64,000 nt of DNA from Parasulfitobacter algicola (GCF_013315265.1 NZ_JABUFE010000003.1:1-64000), one strand, 5' to 3'; counted from the first letter of the stretch, positions 52,888 to 62,985 are shown. The notes: generated by a model not told the origin, from the letters alone. Translations and numbers: made by a program.

Positions 52888-54095
52888 CCTCGTAATAGAG
52901 CTTTCATATCGGTATCAGGATTTGAAATTATGTCCGGTGCAGGCGATTTTCCTGCCTCGATCAACCGCTTTCCGATCATGTAATTGCGCGCGTCATTCAT
53001 CGCATCGACAGCCAAAAGTGTGTTGCCTGCATAATACCAATGGCTTTGGCCGTCGCGCGTATCGCTTGGCCGAACGACAACGGCGTCATACCCAAGGTTA
53101 AGCCCGGCAATCTGTAACTTTACATCATATTGATCAGACCAGAACCATGGTTTGGGGTCATAATCGATCTGTGCACCCAACATATTGCAGGCGACTGCTT
53201 CGGCCTGATCAATCGCGTTTTGCACGCTTTCCAGTCTGATGCGCGCGCCGCGATAGGGCAGGGATGCACAATCCCCTGCGGCCCAGATAAAGGGATCTGA
53301 TGTCTGACCTTGCGCATCCACTCGGATCCCGTTTTCAAGTATAAGTCCCGCCTGTTCGGCAAGCTGGGAACACGGCTCAACCCCAACGCCAACAATCGCC
53401 ATATCGGCCTTGATATAACTGCCATCGGCCAGTTGGACGCCGGTGACCGTATCGTCGCCGGTCAGTGCCTTTAGTCCAACGCCTTCGCGCAGGTCAACGC
53501 CATGGGATTGATGCAAAGTCCTGAAATAATCCGATGTTTGGGGGGCGGCGACGCGTTTCAAGATGCGGTCAGCCATTTCGATCAATGTTACGTGCTGACC
53601 CTTCTTTGCCGCAACGGCTGCGGCCTCAAGCCCGATATAACCACCGCCCACGATTAAGATTTTTTTACCGGCTTGAAAGCCGGGCATAATCCGATCCACA
53701 TCCGCCAGGTTTCGCACTGTGTGAACGCCCGAAAGACCACCGCCAATATCATCGGGTAACCTGCGCGGCCGTGATCCAGTGGTCAGAGCCAGCATGTCAT
53801 AGTGTAAAATCTGATCGCCCAAATCGATGATCTTATCATTTGCATTGATGGCTTTCACGCGGCATCCAAGGCGCAGGGTAATTTTCTGATCTTCGTAAAA
53901 ATCCAAAGGCCGCAGATAAAGTCGTTCTTTAGGAATATCGCCAAGCAGATAGGCTTTGGACAAGGGAGGACGCTGATAGGGCGGCTCGGGCTCTTCTCCT
54001 AGTAGGGTAATGTCGCCGTCAAACCCCTGGGTTCGCAGTTTCGCAACCAGTGACGCCCCGGCCTGACCGGCCCCGATAACTGCAATATGGGTCAT
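52884..54095 (-). CDS. FAD-dependent ferredoxin reductase (rhodocoxin-reductase-like)
   Basis: 403 residues. N-terminal FAD-binding GAGQAGASLVAKLR, the NAD-binding GGGYIGLEAAA near residue 150, and the C-terminal FAD motif FIWAAGDCAS near residue 275. The C-terminal reductase domain ends NPDTDMKALLRG. These enzymes pass electrons from NAD(P)H to ferredoxins for oxygenases. The partner here is unknown. Coupled to rsmD. Confidence 0.9.
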   Translation of the reverse strand: MTHIAVIGAGQAGASLVAKLRTQGFDGDITLLGEEPEPPYQRPPLSKAYLLGDIPKERLYLRPLDFYEDQKITLRLGCRVKAINANDKIIDLGDQILHYDMLALTTGSRPRRLPDDIGGGLSGVHTVRNLADVDRIMPGFQAGKKILIVGGGYIGLEAAAVAAKKGQHVTLIEMADRILKRVAAPQTSDYFRTLHQSHGVDLREGVGLKALTGDDTVTGVQLADGSYIKADMAIVGVGVEPCSQLAEQAGLILENGIRVDAQGQTSDPFIWAAGDCASLPYRGARIRLESVQNAIDQAEAVACNMLGAQIDYDPKPWFWSDQYDVKLQIAGLNLGYDAVVVRPSDTRDGQSHWYYAGNTLLAVDAMNDARNYMIGKRLIEAGKSPAPDIISNPDTDMKALLRG

Positions 54096-54177
54096 TATTA
54101 TTCCTTATCACTGGTTGCCTGGCCCATGTGACCCTATATCTTGACTATAAGAAAACACAATCAACGAGAGGGATAAG

Positions 54178-54666
54178 ATGGCGATTTCAAAAGGCGATAC
54201 ACTGCCCGAGGCCACTTTGGTCAAACTGGGCGCCGATGGCCCCGAACAGGTTGCTTTGAAAGACCTGACTGCAGGACGCAAAGTTGTGATCTTTGCGGTG
54301 CCTGGCGCATTTACAGGCGTCTGCCATTCTGCCCATGTCCCAAGCTTTATCCGCACCAAAGATCAGTTTGATGCAAAGGGCGTGGATGACATTATTTGCA
54401 TTGCTGTGAATGATCCCTTTGTCCTGAAAGCATGGGGTGAAGCCACGGGTGCCACAGATGCAGGTATTGCCATGCTAGGCGATGCCGAAAGTACATTTAC
54501 CAAAGCGATCGGAATGGACTTTGACGCACCACCAGCAGGCTTGATCGGACGATCAAAGCGCTATGCCATGATTGTCGAAGATGGCAAAGTCACGCTTCTG
54601 AACGAAGAAGCAAACCCCGGCGAATGCGAAGTGTCTGCGGGCGAAGCGTTGCTGGAGGCGCTGTAG
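54178..54666 (+). CDS. Peroxiredoxin (Prx5 / redoxin type)
   Basis: 162 residues. The peroxidatic Cys is in VPGAFTGVCHSAHVPSF near residue 50, the Prx5 pattern. SKRYAMIVEDGKVTLLNEE near the end is also typical, with a further Cys in NPGECEVSAG (residue 150) that can act as resolving Cys. Reduces peroxides using thiols. Divergent from the reductase. Confidence 0.9.
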   Translation: MAISKGDTLPEATLVKLGADGPEQVALKDLTAGRKVVIFAVPGAFTGVCHSAHVPSFIRTKDQFDAKGVDDIICIAVNDPFVLKAWGEATGATDAGIAMLGDAESTFTKAIGMDFDAPPAGLIGRSKRYAMIVEDGKVTLLNEEANPGECEVSAGEALLEAL

Positions 54667-54671
54667 GTTAT

Positions 54672-54703
54672 AAGAAAGGCCGCAGTGATATGCGGCCTTT
54701 CTT
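54672..54703. terminator. Bidirectional intrinsic terminator
   Basis: Perfect 13-bp stem AAGAAAGGCCGCA / TGCGGCCTTTCTT around GTGATA, with T runs in both directions. Lies between the peroxiredoxin and convergent MscS gene. Confidence 0.85.
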
Positions 54704-54708
54704 GATGA

Positions 54709-55641
54709 TCATGCGACATTTTCTCCGTCTTGATCATCATTTTCCGTTTCATCCAGACCCGTGCGATCTTTCACTTGGCTTTGTCCAGTATTGTCTGTTG
54801 GCGTTTCCTGAACAATTGTACGTGTCGGAAAGGGAATATTGACATCGTTGGCATCCAGCGCCTCTTTTACCTTACGCTTCATATCGGCCTGATACTGAAA
54901 GTAATCTACGGATTTAACCCAAACCCGCACCAGAAAATCAACCGAGCTGTCGCCAAGATTGTTCACTTGAATAAAGGGTTCGGGATCTGACATGCTTCGG
55001 TCATCCGTCATGATCGCATCGCGAATGACATCTTCGGCTTTTTTCAGATTAACGCCGTACCCCACGCCAAACGTCCACTGGGCGCGACGCGTCTCGTACC
55101 CATTATAATTCTTTATGATGTTTCCCCAGACTTCAGAATTTGGGATGATAACCTGCACATTACCAAGATCTGCCAATTCCGTAAAATTCAGGGAAATGCT
55201 TTTGACGGTTCCCGTTTTGTCAGCAATTTCTACAAAATCACCCATTTTGAACGGGCGGAACAGAACGATCATGACACCGGCCGCAACGTTGGAAAGTGTT
55301 CCCTGCAAGGCCAAACCAATCGCAAGACCTGCAGCACCGATCACGGCCACGACAGATGTTGTCTGTACTCCAAAGGTGTTCAGAATGAATAGTACTGAAA
55401 AGGCAAGAACAACATATCGGGTGATGTTCCCTAAAAATGTGAAAAGCGTATCATCCAGATGCGCGTGCTTCTGACCAAGTTTGATGATCCGTCGCCGCAA
55501 CCATCCCGAAATTATGAATCCCGCAAGCAAAATCGCGATTGCAGCAAGAACTGATCCGGCGAGAGTTGCAAGAAAATCCAGTGTCAAAAAATCCGCAACG
55601 GTCTTTCCGTTCCAGATTTCGGTATTTAAAAACTGTTCCAT
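54709..55641 (-). CDS. Mechanosensitive ion channel, MscS family
   Basis: 310 residues. Three N-terminal membrane helices, the last of which (VVAVIGAAGLAIGLALQGTLSN) lines the pore with the Gly-Ala pattern. Then comes the beta domain (AAGVMIVLFRPFKMGDFVEIADKTGTV) and a C-terminal soluble part with an acidic end. Opens under membrane tension during osmotic downshock. Confidence 0.92.
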   Translation of the reverse strand: MEQFLNTEIWNGKTVADFLTLDFLATLAGSVLAAIAILLAGFIISGWLRRRIIKLGQKHAHLDDTLFTFLGNITRYVVLAFSVLFILNTFGVQTTSVVAVIGAAGLAIGLALQGTLSNVAAGVMIVLFRPFKMGDFVEIADKTGTVKSISLNFTELADLGNVQVIIPNSEVWGNIIKNYNGYETRRAQWTFGVGYGVNLKKAEDVIRDAIMTDDRSMSDPEPFIQVNNLGDSSVDFLVRVWVKSVDYFQYQADMKRKVKEALDANDVNIPFPTRTIVQETPTDNTGQSQVKDRTGLDETENDDQDGENVA

Positions 55642-55642
55642 T

Positions 55643-55939
55643 CTACCCTATTAATTGGTCCATTTTACGAGCCAGCTTCAGATCAAGTGTGCTTAACCCA
55701 CCAACATCATGGGTCGTCAGTGTCACCTCGACCGTCTTATAGACATTCGACCACTCAGGGTGGTGGTTCCACTTTTCGGCCCATATTGCCGCACGGGTCA
55801 TGAACCCGAAAGCATCGATAAAGTTCCCAAACTCAAAGGTTTTTGCAATGGCGTCCCGGTCAGCGTCGTGCGTCCAGCCGTTATCCAGTAGGGTTGGTAA
55901 ATCACTGTCACGTTCGGGTTGGGTTAATTTTTCGGTCAT
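55643..55939 (-). CDS. phhB: Pterin-4-alpha-carbinolamine dehydratase
   Basis: 98 residues. The conserved core is [24 protein letters not shown], followed by [17 protein letters not shown]. Regenerates the pterin cofactor of aromatic hydroxylases. Overlaps the next upstream gene by 4 bases; no hydroxylase is in the window. Confidence 0.92.
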   Translation of the reverse strand: MTEKLTQPERDSDLPTLLDNGWTHDADRDAIAKTFEFGNFIDAFGFMTRAAIWAEKWNHHPEWSNVYKTVEVTLTTHDVGGLSTLDLKLARKMDQLIG

Positions 55940-57126
55940 TCCTGTTCCTCGATATTGGTTTTCTTGAAGGGGCCGTATTGCGTTAGAATTTCGATTTCTT
56001 CGTTAACGGCAGCGCGTTCGGCGCGAAGATATTGTTCGATGGCATCGCGAAAGCCATCATCCGCGATCCAATGCAACGAATGGGTCGTTACAGGAACATA
56101 TCCGCGTGCCAGTTTATGGCTGCCCTGCGCGCCTGCCTCAACGCGCGACAAGCTATGGGTGATCGCATAGTCAATCGCCCTGTAATAGCATAATTCAAAG
56201 TGAAGACAGGGATGATCTTCGCTGCAGCCCCAATAGCGCCCATAAAGCACATCGCGCCCAATAAAGTTTAATGCCCCTGCCACATAACGGCCATTGCGTT
56301 TAGCCAGAACCAGCAAGATATCATGGCGTAGTGTTTCTTGCGCACACTCAAAAAACCGCCGCGTCAGATAAGGTGTGCCCCATTTTCGGGCGCCAGTGTC
56401 CTGATAGAAATGCCAAAAAGCCTCCCAATGTTCAGGCTGAATATCATCCCCGGTCAGCGCAAGAATGTCACCACCAAAATCTTGGGCCCGTTCACGTTCT
56501 TTGCGAATGTTCTTGCGCTTTCGCGAACTAAGCGATGCCAGAAAGGCGTCAAAATCGGCATACCCTGCATTTTGCCAATGAAATTGTTGGCTAGCACGGG
56601 GCAAAAGACCCATTGCCTGGCCGGCCAAAGCCTCGTCTTCCGTGCAAAATGTAATGTGCAGGGATGACAGGCGATTGTCTGCGGTTAATTGGACTGCTCC
56701 TTGTACCAGCGCCGATTGGCCGACCGTGCCGTATCCTGGACGCACCAAAAACCTGCGGCCAGTTGCGGGTGTGAATGGCACGGCAATTTGCAGTTTTGGA
56801 TAATACCGCCCACCGGCCTGTTGATAAGCACCGGCCCAATTGTGATCGAAAATATATTCGCCCTGACTGTGGTTTTTTGCATAAAGTGGAGCGACTGCGA
56901 TTGTCTGCCCCTCTGACACGGCTGCCAGATATTGCGGCTGCCAACCTGTTCCAGTTCCAACAGAACCGCTGTCTTCTAGTGCTTTCAAAAACCGATAGGT
57001 TGTGAAGGGATCAAAGGCGCGTTGTCCATCCGACACCTCAGGACAGGCGCAGGCATCCCAGTCGCTTGCACCAATATCGGCCAGCGATCCATGCACATTT
57101 ATTTCAATAGGGGTGCCGTCCATCAT
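55936..57126 (-). CDS. GNAT-like / FemAB-like family protein (DUF482 type)
   Basis: 396 residues. The pattern fits the DUF482 family, which resembles peptidoglycan-bridge FemAB enzymes: [53 protein letters not shown], and [26 protein letters not shown]. Such proteins are sometimes called peptidogalycan synthesis proteins; the function is unknown. Cytoplasmic, coupled to phhB by a 4-base overlap. Confidence 0.82.
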   Translation of the reverse strand: MMDGTPIEINVHGSLADIGASDWDACACPEVSDGQRAFDPFTTYRFLKALEDSGSVGTGTGWQPQYLAAVSEGQTIAVAPLYAKNHSQGEYIFDHNWAGAYQQAGGRYYPKLQIAVPFTPATGRRFLVRPGYGTVGQSALVQGAVQLTADNRLSSLHITFCTEDEALAGQAMGLLPRASQQFHWQNAGYADFDAFLASLSSRKRKNIRKERERAQDFGGDILALTGDDIQPEHWEAFWHFYQDTGARKWGTPYLTRRFFECAQETLRHDILLVLAKRNGRYVAGALNFIGRDVLYGRYWGCSEDHPCLHFELCYYRAIDYAITHSLSRVEAGAQGSHKLARGYVPVTTHSLHWIADDGFRDAIEQYLRAERAAVNEEIEILTQYGPFKKTNIEEQE

Positions 57127-57171
57127 CAGGTTCCTTTGTTAACCCGTTACTTGGGTTGGGCTATGGTCTGG

Positions 57172-57924
57172 TCAAGCCAGATAGCCTTCAAAGGTTATAT
57201 TATCGGCAATTTTGCGGGCTTCGGCCTCTTGTTCGGGGGACCTTATGGTCCAACACAGGATTGGGATGCTTTTGGTCTTCAGCGCAGCAACCTGGGACGA
57301 TGCCAGATCATTCACAGCATGTGATATGAACGACGCGCCGACACGATGAAAATCGCCGATTGTAGCTAATTCTGTACGGCGATCTGTGGAAACACCCGGC
57401 CAATCTTCGGATTTGAAATCACATGTCACCAATCCGCGAGGAATATCTGGCGCAAGTTTTGACATGCGCAGAATGGAATGTGGGTTAAACCCCATCACCG
57501 CAACATCGCCGTGATATCCATCAAGTGCTTGCGTCACGGCGTTTTCCAAAGGCCCGATCTTGTCGCCCAACAGCCCATCCTGATCCTTGATTTCGACCAG
57601 TAATGGCACTTTGCCTTGTACAATTTCTAATACTTCCGGCAGATCGGGGATCGTTTCATCACTGTTGCGCAGCTGAATGTTTTGAAGGTCTTTCAGCGGA
57701 CGGTTTCGTACAGGTCCAATGTGGTGTGTTAGCCGATCTAAAACATAATCATGAAACACTATGGCATGATTATCTGCGCTAAGTTGCACGTCAATTTCAA
57801 TACCATAGCCTGCGTCAACAGCGACTTGCATAGCTGCGCGTGTATTTTCAGGCCGTTCCGCTGACCGATCATGCAGGGCACGGTGGGCAATGGGACGATC
57901 AAGAAAAGCCTTTGGCAACATCAT
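57172..57924 (-). CDS. Glycerophosphodiester phosphodiesterase
   Basis: 250 residues. Hydrolyses glycerophosphodiesters to glycerol-3-phosphate and an alcohol. The GDPD motifs are IAHRALHDRSAERPENT, GIEIDVQLSADNHAIVFHD and VPLLVEIKDQ. There is no signal peptide, so it is probably cytoplasmic (UgpQ-like). Overlaps ridA by 4 bases. Confidence 0.9.
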   Translation of the reverse strand: MMLPKAFLDRPIAHRALHDRSAERPENTRAAMQVAVDAGYGIEIDVQLSADNHAIVFHDYVLDRLTHHIGPVRNRPLKDLQNIQLRNSDETIPDLPEVLEIVQGKVPLLVEIKDQDGLLGDKIGPLENAVTQALDGYHGDVAVMGFNPHSILRMSKLAPDIPRGLVTCDFKSEDWPGVSTDRRTELATIGDFHRVGASFISHAVNDLASSQVAALKTKSIPILCWTIRSPEQEAEARKIADNITFEGYLA

Positions 57925-58382
57925 TTAATCTGAAAAATGCCTTCGATTTCCACGGCAACGCCAAGGGGCAAGGCGGCTGCGGATACGGCGCTGCGCGAAT
58001 GGCGACCCGCATCGCCCAATGCTTCGACCAAGAAATCCGAGGCGCCGTTGATGACCTGCGGTTGATTCGTGAAATCAGCGGTGGAATTCACAAAACCTGT
58101 TAATTTCACAACGCGTACCAATTTGTCCAGATCACCTTCACATGCAGCTTTAACCTGCGCCAACAGGCTGATCGCACAAAGCCGCGCGGCTGCTGCTCCG
58201 TCTTCTATGGACATAGTATCGCCCAGCTTACCGGTGACCAAGCCATCGGCCCCATTTGAAATCTGGCCAGACACAAACAACATTTCGCCCATTTTCACGA
58301 ATGGTACGTAATTCGCCGCCGGTGCAGGTGCATTGGGCAATGTCACACCAAGGTCGGCTAGTTTTGCTTCAAATCCACTCAT
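57921..58382 (-). CDS. RidA family protein
   Basis: 153 residues of the YjgF/YER057c/UK114 type. RidA proteins deaminate reactive enamine/imine intermediates. The family motif LFVSQGQISNGADG-like stretch is seen as MLFVSGQISNGADGL. The end RSAVSAAALPLGVAVEIEGI is characteristic, although the usual Arg is replaced locally. It starts the two-gene run with the phosphodiesterase. Confidence 0.88.
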   Translation of the reverse strand: MSGFEAKLADLGVTLPNAPAPAANYVPFVKMGEMLFVSGQISNGADGLVTGKLGDTMSIEDGAAAARLCAISLLAQVKAACEGDLDKLVRVVKLTGFVNSTADFTNQPQVINGASDFLVEALGDAGRHSRSAVSAAALPLGVAVEIEGIFQIK

Positions 58383-58445
58383 TTTTTGTCCTCCACTGAA
58401 TTTGCTGTGACGCTAGCGGGGCGCAGCCAGAAGCGAAAGGGGCAA

Positions 58446-59747
58446 TTAGCTTTCGCGGAACGCTTTGTTGAAATAATCAGCCAACGGTTTGATCAAATAA
58501 GCCATGGGTGTGCGGTTATCTGTGCGGATATATGCCTCGACCGGCATACCGGGGATTAGCGTTGCGCCAACGGGCAACCGTGCGATTTGCCCTTCGGTTA
58601 AGACGATTTCGGTGCGGTAATAGGGAATTTGCGTCGTCTCATTCTGAAAGGCATCTGCCGAGATTTGTGTTACACGGCCAATGAGTTCGGGTGTTTGGTT
58701 TGCATCCAAAGCAGACAAGCGCACTGTGACCTCTTGGCCGACATAGATCTGGTCGATGTGAACAGGTTCAACCTGTGCCGCAATAACCAAGGGCCGATCT
58801 TGTGGGATCAGAAAAAGCACCGGATCAGCTGCGCGGATCACCGAACGCGGCGCGAAAACCTGAAGACCATAAACAATGCCTGATACGGGCGCACGAATAT
58901 CCAGACGCGACAGTTGTTCCTTAAGGCCGATGCGTTGTTCGGCCAACTCCAGTTCGCGAAATTGCAGATCGCGCAGCTGCGATATCGCTTCTTCGCGACG
59001 GCCTGTTCCCAATTTCAGGATTTCGATATCGATCTCGGTGATGCGTCCTTCGGCTTGGGCACTACTGGCGATCAATTCGCCCACCTCTCCTGACAAAGAC
59101 GCTTCTTCGCGTTGTAAGGATAGCAGACGGCTGACCTGTGCCAGGCCGCGGTCAAACAGGGATTGCTGGCTGACAAGTTCTTGCTGGATTAATTCAAGCT
59201 GTCGGATCAAAGCCGTTTGCTGGGCGGTGATCCCGTCTATCTGATTGTCAATCTGTCCACGCCGTTTCTCAAGTTGTTCAATTTCATTTTCAAGTGAGGC
59301 ATTCCGCGCGTTGAATAACCGGGTCTGACCCTCCATCAGTGATTTCGCATTGGTACCGCTTTCGGCCTGTTCGATCAAAATGGGATCGAATTCAATTTTA
59401 TCCAAGCCATCGCGCTCAGCCTCAAGTCTGCCACGTCGGGCCATGATTTCGAAAAGCTGGCCTTCGGTCACAGTAAGCTGAGATTGCAAAATCGTAGGAT
59501 CAAGCTGGATCAACAGATCGCCGGCACTGACCAGATCGCCTTCGTCCGCAATGATTCTCGCAACAATGCCACCATCAGGATGCTGAACGATCTGACGGTT
59601 CTGATCCACTTCAATTTGACCAGTTGCAATAATGGCCCCTGCAATCTGCGCGGTGAAACTCCAGGTGCCGAAGCCGCCGACAAGCAAAGCCAATGCGGCA
59701 AACCCGATAAACAAATGCCGTCGGGCAGACCAGGTTTTCGTACTCAC
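58446..59747 (-). CDS. Type I secretion membrane fusion protein (HlyD/PrtE family)
   Basis: 433 residues. One N-terminal membrane helix (HLFIGFAALALLVGGFGTW), then HlyD barrel-sandwich parts (GIVARIIADEGDLVSAGDLLIQLD and RAPVSGIVYGLQVFAPRSVI) flanking a coiled-coil of about 200 residues (LENEIEQLEKRRGQIDNQI). It bridges the inner membrane ABC exporter to a TolC-like outer membrane channel. Overlaps the ABC gene by 4 bases. No TolC or RTX substrate lies in the window. Confidence 0.92.
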   Translation of the reverse strand: MSTKTWSARRHLFIGFAALALLVGGFGTWSFTAQIAGAIIATGQIEVDQNRQIVQHPDGGIVARIIADEGDLVSAGDLLIQLDPTILQSQLTVTEGQLFEIMARRGRLEAERDGLDKIEFDPILIEQAESGTNAKSLMEGQTRLFNARNASLENEIEQLEKRRGQIDNQIDGITAQQTALIRQLELIQQELVSQQSLFDRGLAQVSRLLSLQREEASLSGEVGELIASSAQAEGRITEIDIEILKLGTGRREEAISQLRDLQFRELELAEQRIGLKEQLSRLDIRAPVSGIVYGLQVFAPRSVIRAADPVLFLIPQDRPLVIAAQVEPVHIDQIYVGQEVTVRLSALDANQTPELIGRVTQISADAFQNETTQIPYYRTEIVLTEGQIARLPVGATLIPGMPVEAYIRTDNRTPMAYLIKPLADYFNKAFRES

Positions 59748-61480
59748 GACACACCTCCAGGCGCTTTGCCGCCTTTGATTTGCTGATGATTGGTTACCAT
59801 TTCACGCAGCACGTCATCTTTCGGACCAAAGGCCCGTTTGGCCCCGCCTTCCAACACAAGCAGCATGTCGCATTCCTGAATCGCGGCCGGACGATGTGCC
59901 ATAATCAGAACAGCACCACCATTGGCTTTGGTTTGACGAATTGCGATGTTCAGCGCCTGATTGCCATCATTGTCCAGATTTGAATTAGGCTCGTCCAGAA
60001 CAAGCAGCACAGGATCGCCATACATCGCACGGGCCAGTCCGATACGCTGAATTTGGCCCCCGGAAAGACGCCCACCATTTCCGCTGACCCGCGTATCATA
60101 GCCGTCGGGCAGCTTAAGAATCATATGATGCGCGGCCGCTTTCTGTGCAGCCTGCACAACTTTTTCGGCATCCGGGCTTGCAGCCATACGCGCGATATTT
60201 TCTGCGATAGTGCCTTCAAGCAGTTGGACGCGTTGCGGCAGGTATCCGATGTGACTGCCTAAAATATCTGGGTCATATTGATCAAGCGAGGCCCCATCCA
60301 GGCGGATTTTTCCACCAGCCGTGCGCCATACACCTGTCAAGGCCCGTGCAAGTGTTGATTTGCCTGATCCAGATGGCCCGATGACCCCCACAGCTTGGCC
60401 CGGTGCCACGCTAAAGCTGACCATACGCAGTGATGCCTGCTGTTCCCCAGGGGGAACAACGGTGGCCTGTTGAACATCCAGCTGTGCTTTTGGCGGGGGC
60501 AGTGCCGTTTTGGTCTGGCTCGGGGGAACCTCGGTTAGTAGTTCGGAAAGATTATCCCATCCCTTGCGTCCGCGTTGAACAACGGCCCATTGACCGATTG
60601 CCTGTTCGATTGGCGACAAAGCCCGCCCCATAAGGATAGACGCTGCAATCATAGCGCCGGGATTAAGGCCGTCTGTCAAAACAAGATATGCACCAAGGGC
60701 CAGCATGGCAGATTGCAAAAACAAGCGAAATGATTTGGTCGTTGAAGTGAAACCACCCGCCAGATCGCTGGATTTGATGGTTTGCTCAAGTGATTTGTCG
60801 CGTGCGATCTGCCAGCGATCAAATGTAGCACCCCGCATCCCCAAAGATTGGACCATTTCAGCCTCATTCCGGATCTGCTCTGACATCATTTCGGCGTGAT
60901 AAGATGCGCTGTTCGCCTGATTGATCGGTTTTTGCGTCATAAACTGGTTCAGGATCGTGACGGTTATCAGAATAACACCCCCAAAAACAGCCAACATCCC
61001 AAGCCAAGGGTGGAAAATCGTGATGCCAATCAAAAAGACAGGCGTCCAAGGAATATCGAACACAGCCGTTAACGCGGGCGAGATCATGAACCGCTGCACT
61101 GCCTCAAGATCACGTAACCCTGTTGCGGCTGAACCGGATGTTTGCCCAAGGGATGATTTATGCATCACCGCCGAAAAGACACGACGATCCAGATCAGATT
61201 GAAAGCGTGCACCAACGCGCGCCATCACGCGACCGCGCGTGTAATCCAAAATACCCATGATGCCGTAAAGAAATGCAACAAGCAGGGACAGCGCGATCAG
61301 CGTTTCCTCGGACCGGCTGCTAAGAACGCGGTTATACACAGCAAGCATAAACATTGGCCCTGTCAGCATCAGCATATTTGCAAAAAAGCTGAAAATGCCG
61401 ACCATCCAATACAAGCTGCGGCTGCGGCTGCGTGCCTGCCGCAGTTCTTCCAGACCGGGTGCGTTATCTTGTTTTTTCAT
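59744..61480 (-). CDS. Type I secretion ABC transporter, PrtD family
   Basis: 578 residues. ABC exporter with six membrane helices in the first 330 residues, then an ATPase: Walker [15 protein letters not shown], signature LSGGQIQRIGLARAM, and Walker B VLLVLDEPNSNLD. No N-terminal peptidase domain, as in PrtD/AprD. It exports a C-terminally signalled protein, probably of the RTX or serralysin type, not encoded nearby. It opens the two-gene operon. Confidence 0.92.
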   Translation of the reverse strand: MKKQDNAPGLEELRQARSRSRSLYWMVGIFSFFANMLMLTGPMFMLAVYNRVLSSRSEETLIALSLLVAFLYGIMGILDYTRGRVMARVGARFQSDLDRRVFSAVMHKSSLGQTSGSAATGLRDLEAVQRFMISPALTAVFDIPWTPVFLIGITIFHPWLGMLAVFGGVILITVTILNQFMTQKPINQANSASYHAEMMSEQIRNEAEMVQSLGMRGATFDRWQIARDKSLEQTIKSSDLAGGFTSTTKSFRLFLQSAMLALGAYLVLTDGLNPGAMIAASILMGRALSPIEQAIGQWAVVQRGRKGWDNLSELLTEVPPSQTKTALPPPKAQLDVQQATVVPPGEQQASLRMVSFSVAPGQAVGVIGPSGSGKSTLARALTGVWRTAGGKIRLDGASLDQYDPDILGSHIGYLPQRVQLLEGTIAENIARMAASPDAEKVVQAAQKAAAHHMILKLPDGYDTRVSGNGGRLSGGQIQRIGLARAMYGDPVLLVLDEPNSNLDNDGNQALNIAIRQTKANGGAVLIMAHRPAAIQECDMLLVLEGGAKRAFGPKDDVLREMVTNHQQIKGGKAPGGVS

Positions 61481-61621
61481 CCATACTCGCTTGTGTTGCG
61501 CTAAGATTTTGCCGCTAAATGTCGCCTATTTGCCACATTATCAACGGCGAAAGGTTTCCTATACTTTGTTCCCGCTCTATGTCACCTACCTGAACAAAGT
61601 CACAACGATTGGGTTTTCACG

Positions 61622-62383
61622 ATGCAATTCATTGATTTTAAAGCGGGGCGTGTATTTTTTGCCGCTATTTTAGGTTTGTCTGTGGCTGGATGTTCAGTCC
61701 CGGATCAGCCAACTGAGATACATGATCCTTATGAAAGTACCAACCGCCGTGTGCATGATTTCAACCGTAATCTGGATCGTACCATCGTACGCCCGATTTC
61801 TGAAGTCTACGGCGAAGGTGTTCCCGGCCGTGCGCAACAAGGCATCAGCAACTTTGCCGCAAACGCAAGTCTTCCAAGCGCATTCGTCAATGCGATCTTG
61901 CAGGGCGATATTGAAGGGGCAGGCCAAAATGGATTTCGCTTTGTTGTCAACACATTGATTGGGTTTGCAGGCATTCTTGATCCTGCAACTGAAATGGGTA
62001 TTCCCGAAGAAAGTGCTGATTTCGGTGAAACTTTGGCCGTCTGGGGCGCCGCGGAAGGGGCCTATGTTGAACTGCCCGTTCTTGGTCCATCTACGCAACG
62101 TGATGCTGCGGGTCGTATCGTAGATATTTTTACAAATCCGCTAAGTTATGCCCTTGAAGCGCCGGTTAACGCATTGCCACCGATTGCGGGTGCTGCTTCA
62201 AGATTTGGTGATCGCTATAGATTTTCTGATACAATAGACTCAGTTCTATATGAAAGTGCCGATAGCTATGCGCAGGCAAGATTGTTATATTTACAGTCGC
62301 GCCGGTTTGAGGTTGGCCAAACAAATGATGATGCATTAATTGACCCTTACGAGGATCCCTATGACACAGTTTACGATGAATAA
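61622..62383 (+). CDS. mlaA: MlaA (VacJ) family outer membrane lipoprotein
   Basis: 253 residues. Lipobox LSVAGCSVPD near residue 20 after a signal peptide. Then the VacJ core NRRVHDFNRNLDRTIVRPISEVYGE, FAANASLPSAFVNAILQGD and ESADFGETLAVWGAAEGAYV. MlaA removes surface-exposed phospholipid from the outer membrane and hands it to MlaC, whose gene follows directly. Acts with the MlaEF at 5.9-7.4 kb. Confidence 0.92.
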   Translation: MQFIDFKAGRVFFAAILGLSVAGCSVPDQPTEIHDPYESTNRRVHDFNRNLDRTIVRPISEVYGEGVPGRAQQGISNFAANASLPSAFVNAILQGDIEGAGQNGFRFVVNTLIGFAGILDPATEMGIPEESADFGETLAVWGAAEGAYVELPVLGPSTQRDAAGRIVDIFTNPLSYALEAPVNALPPIAGAASRFGDRYRFSDTIDSVLYESADSYAQARLLYLQSRRFEVGQTNDDALIDPYEDPYDTVYDE

Positions 62384-62975
62384 TATATCTCGGCGTGCAA
62401 TGCTGACCGGTGTGGCTGCAAGCTTTGCAGCGTTTGGCCTGCCGGGCATTGCGCGGGCACTGACGCCGGCGTCGGCATCGACATTGGTGACCAGTGTTGT
62501 CGACGACATCAACAGCATCATCAACTCAGGTCGATCCGAAGCGGCAATTTTGCGTGATTTCGAACGCATTTTTCTGACCTATGGCGATGTGAACACGATT
62601 GCACGTTATGCATTGGGCGCCGATGGGCGCAGTGCATCACGGGCGCAAATGGCAGCATTTACAGATGCCTTCACGCATTACATATCACGCAAATATGGTC
62701 GCAGGTTTCGTGAATTCGAAGGTGGTCGCATCGAAGTGAATGCTGCACGCGAAGTGAAAAACTTCTATGAAGTTCGCACCACCGCAAGGCTGCGAGGCGA
62801 AGCACCGTTCAGTGTTGTTTTCCTGGTTTCAGACAGATCTGGCCAAGGCAAGTTCTTCAATATCTTTATCGAAGGTATTAACATGCTGGCCAGCGAACGG
62901 ACTGAAATTGGTGCAATGCTTGATCGTCGTCGTGGCAATCTTGATGCACTGATTCAAGATCTGAAACGCGCATAA
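62361..62975 (+). CDS. mlaC: MlaC family periplasmic lipid-binding protein
   Basis: 204 residues from the ATG at 62361 (MTQFTMNNISRRAMLTGVAA), overlapping mlaA by 23 bases. A start at 62376 (MNNISRR) is also possible. A twin-arginine type signal (SRRAMLTGVAASFAAFG) points to Tat export, unusual for MlaC homologues outside this group. The Ttg2 core is YISRKYGRRFREFEGGRIEV and GKFFNIFIEGINM. It shuttles phospholipid between MlaA and the MlaFEDB complex. Confidence 0.88.
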   Translation: MTQFTMNNISRRAMLTGVAASFAAFGLPGIARALTPASASTLVTSVVDDINSIINSGRSEAAILRDFERIFLTYGDVNTIARYALGADGRSASRAQMAAFTDAFTHYISRKYGRRFREFEGGRIEVNAAREVKNFYEVRTTARLRGEAPFSVVFLVSDRSGQGKFFNIFIEGINMLASERTEIGAMLDRRRGNLDALIQDLKRA

Positions 62976-62985
62976 CACATCAATA

